A DNA stretch of 64,000 nucleotides from Dyadobacter sp. CY356 (GTDB taxonomy: Bacteria > Bacteroidota > Bacteroidia > Cytophagales > Spirosomataceae): positions 310,001 through 374,000 of the forward strand of contig NZ_JAJTSZ010000004.1 in NCBI RefSeq assembly GCF_021440195.1. The letters are read 5' to 3'. The notes beneath the pieces were generated by a model, which had not been told where the DNA came from, did not search any database, and worked only from the letters and a program-made list of their open reading frames with translations. Numbering within the stretch: the first letter of the stretch is position 1; every line of letters begins with the position of its first letter. The translations under genes were made by a program, and so were the position numbers. Shown piece after piece: positions 7,735-16,961 of the stretch.

Positions 7735-10542
7735 TTAAAATCCATTACTACGTTTAACGGATGCTGACATTCCCCGCATGTTGTAGGTAAAACTCAGCAT
7801 GTAATATCGGGATAATGTCCGAACTCTCGACTCCGAATAATAGTTTGATGTAGCATTTTGTGTTATTCCAAGATTTCTCTTAAACACATCATTTGCCGTA
7901 AAGCGGATTTCCCCTCTTTTGTTTTTCAGTATAATTCTCGCAACCGAAAGATTTAAGATCGGCTGTTTCTGACTAAAACCAAACTGATTGTTAGCATAGG
8001 TATTGAAGTTCAGCTTGGCGTTGAAATAAATTTCCTTCGGCAACTTGATATTCATATCGCCGCTGTAATTCGCACTCAATACTTTTTGATCCTGATTTGA
8101 ATTGATAGAATAACTTGTATTGGCTATGTTCCAGTAGGCGTTGGTATAAAACGTAAAAATATCGCTGGGCGTAAAATCAAGACGGCCACCAAAATTGTAG
8201 GATTTTGTTTTTGTCTTGTTGATGACATTATTGATGTAAATCGGGTTTTCGCTAAAATTAAAACCCGTATTCAATCCCAAGGTCAGTTTTGTTTTGATTA
8301 ACGGATAGGAAACCCCGACACTGGAACCATAATTTATACCGCCGGTTACGTTCATCGGTTTGGTTGTGGTCACCAGATTGGCGTCAATTGTTTTATTATA
8401 AACTATCTGATCAACATAGTAATTGTACTGCGCATTGACAAACAAATAAGTAAAATTAGCCGGATTAAAAAACTGATATCCTGCATAAATGTTATGTCTC
8501 AACTCAGGCGTAAGATTTGGATTCCCAACCACAATATTCAAAGGATTACTATTGTCAACTACTGGCTGCAAATCGCTGATTGCCGGCTCCTGAATACTCT
8601 GCTGATATTCCATATACAAATACCGGTTTCTTTTCAGGTCATAATTCAGAGAAACACTTGGCACCACTTTAAAATAAGTCCGGTTCACTTTTGTAAAATC
8701 AACGGAAGTTTGATCCTGGGCAAATTTCCCTGTAAGATCAAATTGCTGAGCGGCTCCACCAATAGATACATTTAAACCATTATTGGAATATCTTACACTG
8801 GTTCCTACACGGTTATAGCTGATTTCGTTGGTGTAATATCTTGTGAGCGATGGATTTACTTCCAGGCCACTGTCTTTTACATCAAACACATTTCTATCAA
8901 CCTTATCCTTTCTTAGACTGAAATTGTAGAATGTTTCCCAGGAAAATTTCTTGGCGAATGGCTCTACATAGGATAAACTACCTTTCAGCTGATTCCGGTC
9001 GCTCTTCGTTTTATTTTGCTGGCGAATGGTACTGTTTTGTGTTGGGTCAAGGAAAAACTCGTTTACAGAATTCAGACTTGCACTACCATCAGAATTGTTG
9101 ATATTATAACCAACACTGGCAGCAAAATTCCTCCCTTTCTTCTTGAATTTATGACGGTACAAAAGCAGGTTTGACATCGCAAACGAGTTATAGTCGCTGC
9201 TGTTGTTTATGGTAGAGCGGTTTGACAAAGTATCGCCACTACGATAATATTGCTGAAAACTGTCATAATCACTATCACCATTATTGATCCTGGAATTACT
9301 GATCAGCGTTATCGTATTTAACGAATCCAGTACTTTCTCAATCCTTAAACTTGGCCGGTGATTTCCACTGAAAGCCTTTGTTTTATTGTCATCTGTTGAT
9401 CTGTAAGTGGCATTGTTTAAAAAGTTTTCCCGGCTTGACATTATATCTGTCAACGCGTCCGTCGAATTATAGAAATAACTCGCACTTACTTTTGTCTTTT
9501 TTGTATCGTAATTATAGTTTCCGCCGCCTGCCCAGTTTTTGGTATAACCCTGAGAATTGCCGCCGCCCCAGTTAGGCTGAATTGTGATGGACTCACCGTC
9601 CGAACTAAAACGGTTTCCGCCACCAAACCCAAAATCGCCATCATCACCCCAGTTAAAAGACTGGCTGCCTTTAAAATCCTGGTAATCATTTCTGGCGATA
9701 CCTGATTGATTTGTATTATTTCCAAAACCCAAAACAGAAAACTGCTGTTTGTCATCAAAACGGTTATAGCTGACTTTCCCTTCCAGCCTTGAATCCGAAC
9801 CGACTCCCGCGATGGCTTTTCCAAAACCACCTTTTTTATGACTGTCTTTTAATTCCAGATTGACGGTTTTCTCCCGTTTCCCGTCGTCCACACCTGTGGC
9901 TTTTGCCTGCTCTGTTTTACCATTAAAGACCTGCACTTTATTAATTGCTTCCGCAGGCAGGTTTTTTGTCGCCATTTTTGGATCATCCCCAAAAAACCGC
10001 TTACCATCTACCGTTACACGTTTGACCGTTTCGCCCTGCGCCTTGATGTTTCCATCGCCATCCACCTGCATCCCGGGCAGCTTCCGGAGAAGGTCTTCAA
10101 CTGTGGCTCCTGGTGGTACCTTAAACGCTCTCGGATCATATTCAACGGTGTCACCCCGAATACTCAGCGGAGCCCTGGCCGTTTTGATAACGACTTCATA
10201 AAGATCCTGATTCAGAAACTTCATGCCCAGCTTTCCCAGATTTGTAATTTCGCCATCATTGGGAATAACATGTTGCTGATAAGGAAGATAACCCACATAA
10301 GAAACCTTTAACAGGTAAGAAATTCTTTTCAGATTTTTAAATTCAAAGGAGCCGTCTTTGGCAGCTCTTCCAAAATTTACAAGTGAAGAATCTTTTGGCA
10401 ACAGCAACATTACGGTGGCTTCCGGCAAGCCGTTGCCAGACGTATCCGTGACAATACCTTTCATTGAGAAGCGTCCTGTACTTTGCGCAAACGAGGCGTA
10501 AGTAATAAGGCTGCAACACAGCAGTAGTAAGATTTTTTTCAA
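7735..10542 (-). CDS. Outer-membrane beta-barrel protein, TonB-receptor-like, with carboxypeptidase-regulatory domain
   Basis: 935 residues. Signal peptide MKKILLLLCC...SFAQ (1-19), then a carboxypeptidase regulatory-like domain (about 25-115: GIVTDTSGNGLPEATV), a plug-like domain (about 120-225: RGDTVEYDPRAFKV, LLRKLPGMQVDGDGNI, VTVDGKRFFGDD) and a long barrel with alternating aromatic strands to the end. This is the outer-membrane beta-barrel family that pairs with GLPGLI proteins. Its substrate is unknown; an N-terminal TonB box is not evident. The start codon appears to be TTG at 10540-10542: the signal peptide begins there and no in-frame ATG lies just upstream. First gene of a two-gene unit. 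Confidence 0.85.
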   Translation of the reverse strand: MKKILLLLCCSLITYASFAQSTGRFSMKGIVTDTSGNGLPEATVMLLLPKDSSLVNFGRAAKDGSFEFKNLKRISYLLKVSYVGYLPYQQHVIPNDGEITNLGKLGMKFLNQDLYEVVIKTARAPLSIRGDTVEYDPRAFKVPPGATVEDLLRKLPGMQVDGDGNIKAQGETVKRVTVDGKRFFGDDPKMATKNLPAEAINKVQVFNGKTEQAKATGVDDGKREKTVNLELKDSHKKGGFGKAIAGVGSDSRLEGKVSYNRFDDKQQFSVLGFGNNTNQSGIARNDYQDFKGSQSFNWGDDGDFGFGGGNRFSSDGESITIQPNWGGGNSQGYTKNWAGGGNYNYDTKKTKVSASYFYNSTDALTDIMSSRENFLNNATYRSTDDNKTKAFSGNHRPSLRIEKVLDSLNTITLISNSRINNGDSDYDSFQQYYRSGDTLSNRSTINNSSDYNSFAMSNLLLYRHKFKKKGRNFAASVGYNINNSDGSASLNSVNEFFLDPTQNSTIRQQNKTKSDRNQLKGSLSYVEPFAKKFSWETFYNFSLRKDKVDRNVFDVKDSGLEVNPSLTRYYTNEISYNRVGTSVRYSNNGLNVSIGGAAQQFDLTGKFAQDQTSVDFTKVNRTYFKVVPSVSLNYDLKRNRYLYMEYQQSIQEPAISDLQPVVDNSNPLNIVVGNPNLTPELRHNIYAGYQFFNPANFTYLFVNAQYNYYVDQIVYNKTIDANLVTTTKPMNVTGGINYGSSVGVSYPLIKTKLTLGLNTGFNFSENPIYINNVINKTKTKSYNFGGRLDFTPSDIFTFYTNAYWNIANTSYSINSNQDQKVLSANYSGDMNIKLPKEIYFNAKLNFNTYANNQFGFSQKQPILNLSVARIILKNKRGEIRFTANDVFKRNLGITQNATSNYYSESRVRTLSRYYMLSFTYNMRGMSASVKRSNGF

Positions 10543-10899
10543 GGCTAAGTAAATTTATGTATGTGAGTATATAAAGGAAAGCTGTATAAGATTTGGGTCT
10601 TACAATATTATAAAATCAAGATAAATTATACAACTAAATTTTTAGTTTTTAACAAAATTTGTGTCCGATATACTACTATTTAACCTTTATTAAGAAAATC
10701 AGTATATTTTAAGTACACAATAATTAACATAAGGTTACATAAAAATTATTAAAATAATAATTCCTTAATTTGCAGACTTTTTCTGCCAGGTTTGAAGATT
10801 ATAGTCAAACGGAATTTTCATCATTCCAGGTTAGAAAAGTAGTTAATGTCAATAACTATAATTAAACAAAAGACGCATTCGGTTTACAATTAATATTAA
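10543..10899. other. Divergent intergenic region
   Basis: 357 nt of AT-rich sequence between divergent genes. It holds a minus-strand promoter candidate (10603-10633). I see no RNA gene or strong hairpin, and no convincing plus-strand promoter box. Confidence 0.5.
10603..10633 (-). promoter_or_regulatory. Candidate promoter of the barrel/GLPGLI unit
   Basis: Reading the minus strand: TTG (10633-10631), 20 nt, then TAATATTG (10610-10603). This matches the Bacteroidota primary promoter pattern TTG-N19/20-TAnnTTTG with one mismatch. It is 60 nt upstream of the TTG start codon. Confidence 0.4.
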
Positions 10900-11412
10900 A
10901 TGAAAAGTATAGGTTTGCTTTCTGACACTCATGGATACCTGGATCCGCGCATAATGGACTATTTTGCCAATTGTGATGAAATATGGCATGCGGGAGATAT
11001 CGGATCAGTGGAAATTATCGATCAGCTGGAAGCTTTTAAACCAGTCAGGATCGTTTATGGCAATATTGATAATAAAGCCATTCAGGTGCGTTGTCAGGAA
11101 AATTTACATTTTGAACTGGAAGGATTCCGTATCTGGATGACACATATAGGCGGAGCCCCGCCAAGGTATAATCCGATGGTCCTCCCTGAATTAAAGGGAG
11201 AAACACCGGATATTTTCATCTGCGGACATTCGCATATTTTGCGGGTTATCCGTGATAAGGAATTAAAAAACATGCTTTACATCAACCCCGGCGCGGCAGG
11301 ACGTGAAGGTTTTCACAAGATCAGAACATTGCTTCGTTTTAATCTACATGAAGGATTAATAAGTCAGATGGAGGTAATTGAATTAGGAAAACGAGGGGCA
11401 ATTGAAAATTGA
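10900..11412 (+). CDS. Metallophosphoesterase, YfcE/MJ0936-like phosphodiesterase
   Basis: 170 residues, the whole length of the small YfcE/MJ0936-type calcineurin-like phosphoesterases. Metal-binding motifs in order: GLLSDTHG (D8, H10), WHAGDIGS (about 30), GNID (about 55), a WMTHIG histidine near 86, and a C-terminal CGHSH near 107. It hydrolyses phosphodiesters with a dinuclear metal centre in the cytoplasm; the natural substrate is unknown. Single gene, divergent from the barrel gene. Confidence 0.88.
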   Translation: MKSIGLLSDTHGYLDPRIMDYFANCDEIWHAGDIGSVEIIDQLEAFKPVRIVYGNIDNKAIQVRCQENLHFELEGFRIWMTHIGGAPPRYNPMVLPELKGETPDIFICGHSHILRVIRDKELKNMLYINPGAAGREGFHKIRTLLRFNLHEGLISQMEVIELGKRGAIEN

Positions 11413-11428
11413 TTTTTCGCATACAAAA

Positions 11429-11457
11429 GAAGTCAACAGCACCAATCTGTTGACTTC
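11429..11457. terminator. Hairpin terminator between convergent genes
   Basis: Perfect 11-bp stem (11429-11439 with 11447-11457), 7-nt loop. On the minus strand it is followed by TTTTGTAT, so it best fits termination of the M28 peptidase gene, and may also stop the phosphoesterase transcript. Confidence 0.75.
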
Positions 11458-11498
11458 CAATATATCCTGAAAAATCCAAGCATCCCTAAATCATGATC

Positions 11499-12728
11499 CT
11501 AGAAGATGACCTTAACCACCTTCCTCTCCGTCCCACGTAAAAATTCTGCTTCAACCTGCTGACCTTTTTCGTGCGCACCGAGAACTTCCATATAATCATA
11601 AATGGTATTAATCGTTTTTCCGCCAAGTTTGGTTATTACATCGCCAGCCTGAATTCCTGCGATTTCTGCCGGACGCGCTTTGGAAACAGCGTCAATTTTT
11701 AATCCTTTTCCTGAAAAGCTGTAATCCGGCATGACGCCCAGGGTAACCTTGAAATTTGAAGTTGTTGCGCCTGCGTGAGGATTTCCGGCCGTTAAAAATC
11801 CGGGATCCTCTTTTTTATTATCCAGTTTTTCCAAAACGCCCGCGATCAGTTTCAATATATCAGCTTCACCCTCTGCATTGATTTTATCAGAATCATCACT
11901 CGTCTTGTGATAATCACTGTGGGTTCCGGTGAAAAATTGCAGTACCGGAATATCTTTTAAATAAAACGAAGTATGATCCGAAGCACCCACGCCAGAAGAA
12001 TCAATCGTGTATTTCATATTTTGCTTTCTGGCGAGATCCGGAATAATTTTTCCCCAGGCAGCACTTGTTCCCCAACCGGAAATAATCAAACCTTTGTCCG
12101 TATTATATCGACCGATCATATCCATATTAATCATCGCAGAAATGGATTTAAGCGGGATTGTCGGCGACTCGGTGTAATACTTGGAACCCAGCAGACCCAA
12201 CTCTTCACCCGAAAAACCGATAAAAAGCAAGTTGTGTTTTTCTTTGACGGCGTTTCCTGCAAAATATTTCGCCAGCTCAATCACACCAGTCGTTCCTGAT
12301 GCGTTATCATCCGCCCCATTATGGATCAAATTTTTACTATCCGGAGAAAGTGATCCTGTCTGATAACCCTTTCCCAAATGATCATAATGTCCACCAATCA
12401 CGATCGTTTTTTCAGCACCGTTATCCAGAAAACCTATGACATTCCGGGCCGTCATCTGATGTGCAAAACCGTCAATGCCCATAATAACCTGAAAAGGCTG
12501 AAAGTAAGTACCATTCGTTCCTGCCGGTTTTAATCCAAGATTTTTGAATTGATCCGCTAAATAATTGGCCGTTTTTATTTCACCCAAAGTAGCAGTCCCT
12601 CTTCCTTCAAAAGCATCTGATGCTAAAAGATCGACGTGTTTTTTAATATCAGAAGGATTGAAAGTCTGTGCCGCTGTCCATTGATTTGAAATAAAAAGAA
12701 GCGTAAATACGAAAAATATTTTTTTCAT
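11499..12728 (-). CDS. Secreted M28-family aminopeptidase with C-terminal PDZ domain
   Basis: 409 residues. Signal peptide 1-20 (ending TAAQ). M28 metal ligands in order: GGHYDHLG (about 115), HNGADDNASG (about 138), FSGEELGLLG (about 172, catalytic Glu-Glu), NMDMIGRY (about 200), and SDYHKTSDDSDKI (about 283). A PDZ domain follows at about 325-409 (LGVMPDY...GIQAGDVITKLGG). It probably cleaves N-terminal residues from peptides in the periplasm or outside the cell. Single gene. Confidence 0.9.
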   Translation of the reverse strand: MKKIFFVFTLLFISNQWTAAQTFNPSDIKKHVDLLASDAFEGRGTATLGEIKTANYLADQFKNLGLKPAGTNGTYFQPFQVIMGIDGFAHQMTARNVIGFLDNGAEKTIVIGGHYDHLGKGYQTGSLSPDSKNLIHNGADDNASGTTGVIELAKYFAGNAVKEKHNLLFIGFSGEELGLLGSKYYTESPTIPLKSISAMINMDMIGRYNTDKGLIISGWGTSAAWGKIIPDLARKQNMKYTIDSSGVGASDHTSFYLKDIPVLQFFTGTHSDYHKTSDDSDKINAEGEADILKLIAGVLEKLDNKKEDPGFLTAGNPHAGATTSNFKVTLGVMPDYSFSGKGLKIDAVSKARPAEIAGIQAGDVITKLGGKTINTIYDYMEVLGAHEKGQQVEAEFLRGTERKVVKVIF

Positions 12729-12803
12729 TTTTTACTTGAAAATCATCATTTGTTTATGTGAAAATTATTTGTCAAATTATACCTGATTTTTAAATATTCC
12801 GAT

Positions 12804-13139
12804 ATGATTTTATTTACCCATGTCTTCTTAGCTTTTCTAATTCTGGGCTTATCCCTTTATTATAAAACAAATAAACCAAAGGTCATTAACAGTTTGTATG
12901 GATACAGAACAAAGACTTCAATGAAAAACATAGATACCTGGATTGAAGCGAATAATTTCAGCAGCGATTTACAAGTGAAACTCGCATTACTTTTTATTAT
13001 TTTTCAGGCAATTTCATATTTTCTTATTGGAGGATTAAATTCAGTTCTTTTCTCCTGTGTGTTTTTAACCGCCACTTCAATTGCAGTAATTCCAATAACA
13101 GAATATCATTTGAAGAAAAAATTTTTAGATAACAAGTGA
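12804..13139 (+). CDS. SdpI-family-like small membrane protein
   Basis: 111 residues with about three membrane segments (residues 2-20, 57-76, 80-98). Between the first two sits the SdpI-family signature INSLYGYRTKTSMKN...TW. SdpI of Bacillus gives immunity to the SdpC toxin, but most homologues in other phyla are short membrane proteins of unknown role, as probably here. It lies 75 nt from the divergent M28 peptidase start. Confidence 0.75.
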   Translation: MILFTHVFLAFLILGLSLYYKTNKPKVINSLYGYRTKTSMKNIDTWIEANNFSSDLQVKLALLFIIFQAISYFLIGGLNSVLFSCVFLTATSIAVIPITEYHLKKKFLDNK

Positions 13140-13209
13140 TCGCACACAAGATTATTTAATTGATTATTTAATCATCGTGCACTACCTCAAGGTTATACCA
13201 AAAGATATT

Positions 13210-13527
13210 TCATAGATTATCCCTCAGTTCCGCCAAAAATTGCCTTACCCGGCTAAGTTTGTAAATCATTAGTTGGGCATCTTCTTTTCTGCGCAATTGC
13301 TCTCTTGCACCTTTTATTGTCCTCCCCTGCTTTCCGGTCTGATGCATTATTTTCCGGATGATTTCAATATCACTTTCAGTATATCTTCTTCTGTTGCGGG
13401 CATCACGTTTGGGATTTAGCTGAGGAAATTTAGTTTCCCAAAAACGTAACGCAGAAGCCTCACAGCCCACCATTTCCGCTACTTCATTGGTGTCATAGTA
13501 AAGTTTAGTGTTTGGTTTTGTGTCCAT
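13210..13527 (-). CDS. MerR-family transcriptional regulator, short form
   Basis: 105 residues, essentially only the MerR DNA-binding domain: YYDTNEVAEMVG (helix-turn-helix), ALRFWETKFPQLNPKRD, then RRRYTESDIEIIRKI and a basic GRTIKGAREQLRR helix. It lacks the usual C-terminal effector domain; the last 25 residues (LMIYKLSRVRQFLAEL) could form the dimer helix. This short MerR type is common in Bacteroidota. Two adjoining perfect palindromes lie 33-67 nt upstream of its ATG and may be its own operator. Confidence 0.85.
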   Translation of the reverse strand: MDTKPNTKLYYDTNEVAEMVGCEASALRFWETKFPQLNPKRDARNRRRYTESDIEIIRKIMHQTGKQGRTIKGAREQLRRKEDAQLMIYKLSRVRQFLAELRDNL

Positions 13528-13559
13528 AATCAGAGTCTGAGGTTGTGGCTGGCTAGGTT

Positions 13560-13594
13560 ACTGTGTTAACACAGTCCTGAACAATTTGTTCAGG
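13560..13594. promoter_or_regulatory. Two adjoining perfect palindromes upstream of merR-like gene
   Basis: 13560-13575 is a perfect 16-bp palindrome centred on TTAA. 13576-13594 is a perfect dyad of two 9-bp arms around one base. They touch with no spacer and stand 33 nt from the ATG of the MerR gene. Neither is followed by a T-run, so operator sites are more likely than terminators. Confidence 0.5.
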
Positions 13595-13688
13595 CAATAC
13601 ATTTTTTATTTGAGTTAAATCTGACGTGATTAAGTTAACATAACCTGATCACAAATTTTGATTTAATCAACAAAAAAACAACCACAAG

Positions 13689-15986
13689 CTATCCAATTAT
13701 TTCTTCTTTTGGAAAATAAATTGTGAATCTTGCACCATGTCCTAACTCAGAATCAGCGGTGATGAAACCTGAATGATTCTCCATGATTTTCTTACAAATA
13801 GAAAGTCCGATACCAGTTCCCGGGTATTTATGATTTGGGTGAAGCCGCTGAAAAACATCGAAAATCCGGTTTTTATATTCCTTTTCAAAACCGATACCAT
13901 TATCCTGGAACGATATAGCATAACACTCCTTCGTATCAAGATGTCCGGGAAACCGCTCAGGTACTGTAACGCTCACTTCAATGTTAATTACGGGAGCAAT
14001 ATGCTCACGGGAAAATTTGAGTGCATTGCCAAGCAAATTGACAAATAACTGATGAATCTGAAATGGAATAATTTCTAAAACCGGTAAATTATCAAAGGTA
14101 ATTGTACCTTTTTTTTCTTCTATATTTTCAGCCAGTTCTTCCAATACCTTTTTAAGAATTGTATTCAAATCCACCTTTTCAAATACTTTCTCCATATTTC
14201 CGGTCCTGGAATAGGATAGAATATCTTCGATCAGAACCTGCATTTTTTCAGCTGCGAAACGCATTCTTTCGACCGAATCCTTAACCTGGGCCGATAAATC
14301 CGGATTATCGCGATCCAGTACCTTAGAGGCAAAAATCTGTATTTTCCGTATAGGTTCTTTTAAATCATGTGTGCTGATCCAGTTCAGATTGGCAAGTTCT
14401 TTATTTGCAGCTTTGAGCTCATCGTTTAATAACCGGTTTTTGTTTTCCTGGTTTTTAATATAGCGCAAATTGATATGTTTTTGCAATGCATAAGCAAAAC
14501 TGGAAGAAGTATTAATTTCCGAAATTCTCCATTTCGAACTTTTATTCTTTACTTCTTCAAGCCAAAGCTCAAACGATTTCCGCGGTGAGAGTCTGGCAAT
14601 TCCATCATCAGTATGCACCACTGCCTTGTGCGGGTTTCCCGCCCAATTAATCGTTTCACGCCGCTCAGCACGCAGCCAGATCACGCCATCGGGTGTTCCC
14701 CCTCCTATGGAATGGTAGATAATGCCGGCAGCATACCTGGATAGTTTTTCATCTTCCGGAAATATCGTCATCAACTGTTCGGTATGCATTCCGGCGTTTG
14801 GATATTTCTCAGCTAGTTTTTTCAGCAAAGGAATCAGTTCCTCATCTTCCGGGACGTTACCGTTTTTATAAATTTCTCCCTGGTAATAAATTGCAAATCC
14901 TGTGGCATTCGCCAGCTTCAATAATGAAGGAGACTTGTGAAATTCTTCTATAAACTCCTCATTTTCATGAAGAATGATCAGTGACTCCATCAGTGCACTA
15001 TCCGCCGCCTGGCTTATTTCAAATTCTTCCGCCACTTCTCTCACAGCAATTTGGGAAGTGAGAAAATGCCCTTGCAACAAGGCGGATAACCTGGTGTAAT
15101 GCGGCAACAATTTTGGTGAATAGTGATGGCAGGCGATCAGCCCCCATAACTTGTTATTTTTCAAAAGTGAAACCGTCAGCGTTGCGCCCACGCCCATGTT
15201 TTTTAAATATTCAACATGGATCGGCGAAACACTTCTTAACAAAGAAAGACTCAAATCGAGCGATTTATTGCTCTTTTCGTCCGAGTCGTTCAAGGTAAGC
15301 AAAGGCACTGGGGTGTAACCAATATCAGTTATAACCCGCAAAGGATTTCGTATATAAAGCTCGCGGGCCTGCGCCGGGATATCGGTATGCGGATATTTTT
15401 GTCCGGAAAAAGAATTAAGCTCTTCAATTTTGCTTTCTGCAATTACCTCACCATTATAATCCGCATCAAAACGATAGATCATCACACGATCATAACCGGT
15501 AATAGCCCTGATTTCATCGGAAATATCCTGACAAAGCTCTGGCAAATAGCTATGTTTTTCCATCAAAGAAACGAAGCTTCTGGTCTGATTATATAAGTCA
15601 GGCAGGCTCAAAGTTCCATCCGGAAACGGTTCAAATTCCAGTATTATGGTTTCGCCGCTGAGATGTACGGACGTGTTAAATTGCTTATCATCAGACAAAA
15701 ATACAAAAGGCGTAGACTGATTGTTTTTGTTAGTATGCCAGTAAAGCACAAACTGATCCGACTGCTCTTTCCCGAAAATATCCTGCAAAGTCTTACCCAA
15801 TACCTGTTCAGGAGTCCGGTTCAGGTAATCTGTACAATTGGCGCTGCAAAATTCAATGATCTGATCCTCATTCCTGATTCCAAGTAAAAATCCATGCGGT
15901 TGAATGCTGCCCGGTATATGAATCGGCTCACTTTCACAATTTGTCAGATTTACAACCTCCCGGTTAACGATATCCTTAATATTCAT
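13689..15986 (-). CDS. bphP: Bacteriophytochrome histidine kinase
   Basis: 765 residues in the order PAS (about 1-120), GAF (about 135-310), PHY (about 320-505), HisKA, HATPase. The biliverdin-attaching cysteine is C17, before the IPGSIQPHG motif. The GAF pocket has DIPAQARELY near 203, SPIH near 253 and ACHH near 285. The PHY tongue keeps NWAGNP and SPRKSF near 468. The phospho-acceptor His is at about 540 (STHDLKEP), and the ATPase domain ends with DNGIGF and GTGIGLSI. It senses red/far-red light and autophosphorylates. It begins 1 nt after the heme oxygenase stop codon, so the two are co-translated. No cognate receiver is adjacent. Variant: the common PASDIP motif reads PHTDIP here. Confidence 0.93.
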   Translation of the reverse strand: MNIKDIVNREVVNLTNCESEPIHIPGSIQPHGFLLGIRNEDQIIEFCSANCTDYLNRTPEQVLGKTLQDIFGKEQSDQFVLYWHTNKNNQSTPFVFLSDDKQFNTSVHLSGETIILEFEPFPDGTLSLPDLYNQTRSFVSLMEKHSYLPELCQDISDEIRAITGYDRVMIYRFDADYNGEVIAESKIEELNSFSGQKYPHTDIPAQARELYIRNPLRVITDIGYTPVPLLTLNDSDEKSNKSLDLSLSLLRSVSPIHVEYLKNMGVGATLTVSLLKNNKLWGLIACHHYSPKLLPHYTRLSALLQGHFLTSQIAVREVAEEFEISQAADSALMESLIILHENEEFIEEFHKSPSLLKLANATGFAIYYQGEIYKNGNVPEDEELIPLLKKLAEKYPNAGMHTEQLMTIFPEDEKLSRYAAGIIYHSIGGGTPDGVIWLRAERRETINWAGNPHKAVVHTDDGIARLSPRKSFELWLEEVKNKSSKWRISEINTSSSFAYALQKHINLRYIKNQENKNRLLNDELKAANKELANLNWISTHDLKEPIRKIQIFASKVLDRDNPDLSAQVKDSVERMRFAAEKMQVLIEDILSYSRTGNMEKVFEKVDLNTILKKVLEELAENIEEKKGTITFDNLPVLEIIPFQIHQLFVNLLGNALKFSREHIAPVINIEVSVTVPERFPGHLDTKECYAISFQDNGIGFEKEYKNRIFDVFQRLHPNHKYPGTGIGLSICKKIMENHSGFITADSELGHGARFTIYFPKEEIIG

Positions 15987-15987
15987 T

Positions 15988-16605
15988 CTAACAGTCTATT
16001 TCCGTTTCATTAAGCCAGTGACCAATTACCTTAAATGTAGCAACCGCACTGAAAATAATTTCCTGTTCACAATTTTCATCCACTGCATAATTTGCGAGCG
16101 TGATGATAAAATGCTTCCACAACAAGCCAGTCTGCTGGCCATAACCATTAAAATAAGAAACTCCGGTTTGTTCATCAAGTTCTAAAACCCGATTGATATG
16201 TTTATATAGAACCTTGCCGCCCAAAGTAGAACCTTCCAGCACATACATTACACCAAACGCTTCGGCAATGCTTGATACGTTAAATCTGAAAACCGGCAGG
16301 GAATTTATTTGATTATGCGAAAAACCGGTTTTTAATAAGTCTTCCAAAATCATCTGAGACTTAAACCGTTTATCAATGTCAGTCAAAACGGAAGAAATGA
16401 CCGGAAAAATGTCGTTTTCACACGCTTTGATCACCCCGTACATTTTTGCAATATATCTTTGATAGTCATTCAGCGTAACCGCTGGATCTAAAATCGCTTT
16501 TGAATGTCGATTTCCTTCCAGATTAACATGACTTTCACTGGTTTGTCCGCGAAGATTTTTTAAAAATAATTCTTGCTTCTCCCTGGAAATCACTGATTCA
16601 TTCAT
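15988..16605 (-). CDS. bphO: Biliverdin-producing heme oxygenase
   Basis: 205 residues, full length for bacterial heme oxygenases. The proximal heme ligand is H26 in TSESHVNLEGN, and the distal-helix signature is GVMYVLEGSTLGG near residue 120. The enzyme opens heme to biliverdin, CO and iron. It is the first gene of a two-gene unit with the phytochrome directly downstream (1 nt gap), supplying that receptor's chromophore. ATG at 16603-16605. Confidence 0.92.
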   Translation of the reverse strand: MNESVISREKQELFLKNLRGQTSESHVNLEGNRHSKAILDPAVTLNDYQRYIAKMYGVIKACENDIFPVISSVLTDIDKRFKSQMILEDLLKTGFSHNQINSLPVFRFNVSSIAEAFGVMYVLEGSTLGGKVLYKHINRVLELDEQTGVSYFNGYGQQTGLLWKHFIITLANYAVDENCEQEIIFSAVATFKVIGHWLNETEIDC

Positions 16606-16961
16606 GCCTGCCTGTTAATATTTGTATTAATTATTTGTCTGTAAAAAATTGTTCCATGTATGCGAACAGTCACAAACAAAAGCTGATATAAAATTAATTC
16701 TATCCTTTTAAGTGAAGTTACGCAAAAAATATTCAGCATTGGCAATTGAACGATTTCGTGCATCTGCCTTTTAATATAAATTTTCATAGAAAATATTTTC
16801 ACCAAACAGTTTTCTTTCAGAATAAATACTGTTTGTCATACGATAGTTGTCTTCCAATTTTCACGGATGCATATTCGCATACTAAACTGGCGTATTCCCA
16901 TTGGCTCTACTTAATTTTGAGCAGGGAAATCTACCTGTACCTCTATCTAAAATGCTACCGA
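16606..16961. other. Divergent intergenic region
   Basis: 356 nt between the heme oxygenase and antiporter starts. Open frames in it (16602-16805 minus; the 16746-16961 extension plus) have no gene-like features. I find no clear promoter box or hairpin. Confidence 0.45.

Noticed and set aside
16602..16805. 67-codon minus-strand ORF
   Set aside because: Overlaps the heme oxygenase start and has no family or composition support; it lies in the divergent control region.
16826..16834. TACTGTTTG, close to the -7 promoter box
   Set aside because: It has three instead of two bases between TA and TTTG and no correctly spaced -33 element.
16746..16961. 72-codon N-terminal extension of the antiporter
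   Set aside because: The extension lacks membrane or family features and the ATG at 16962 fits the family start.
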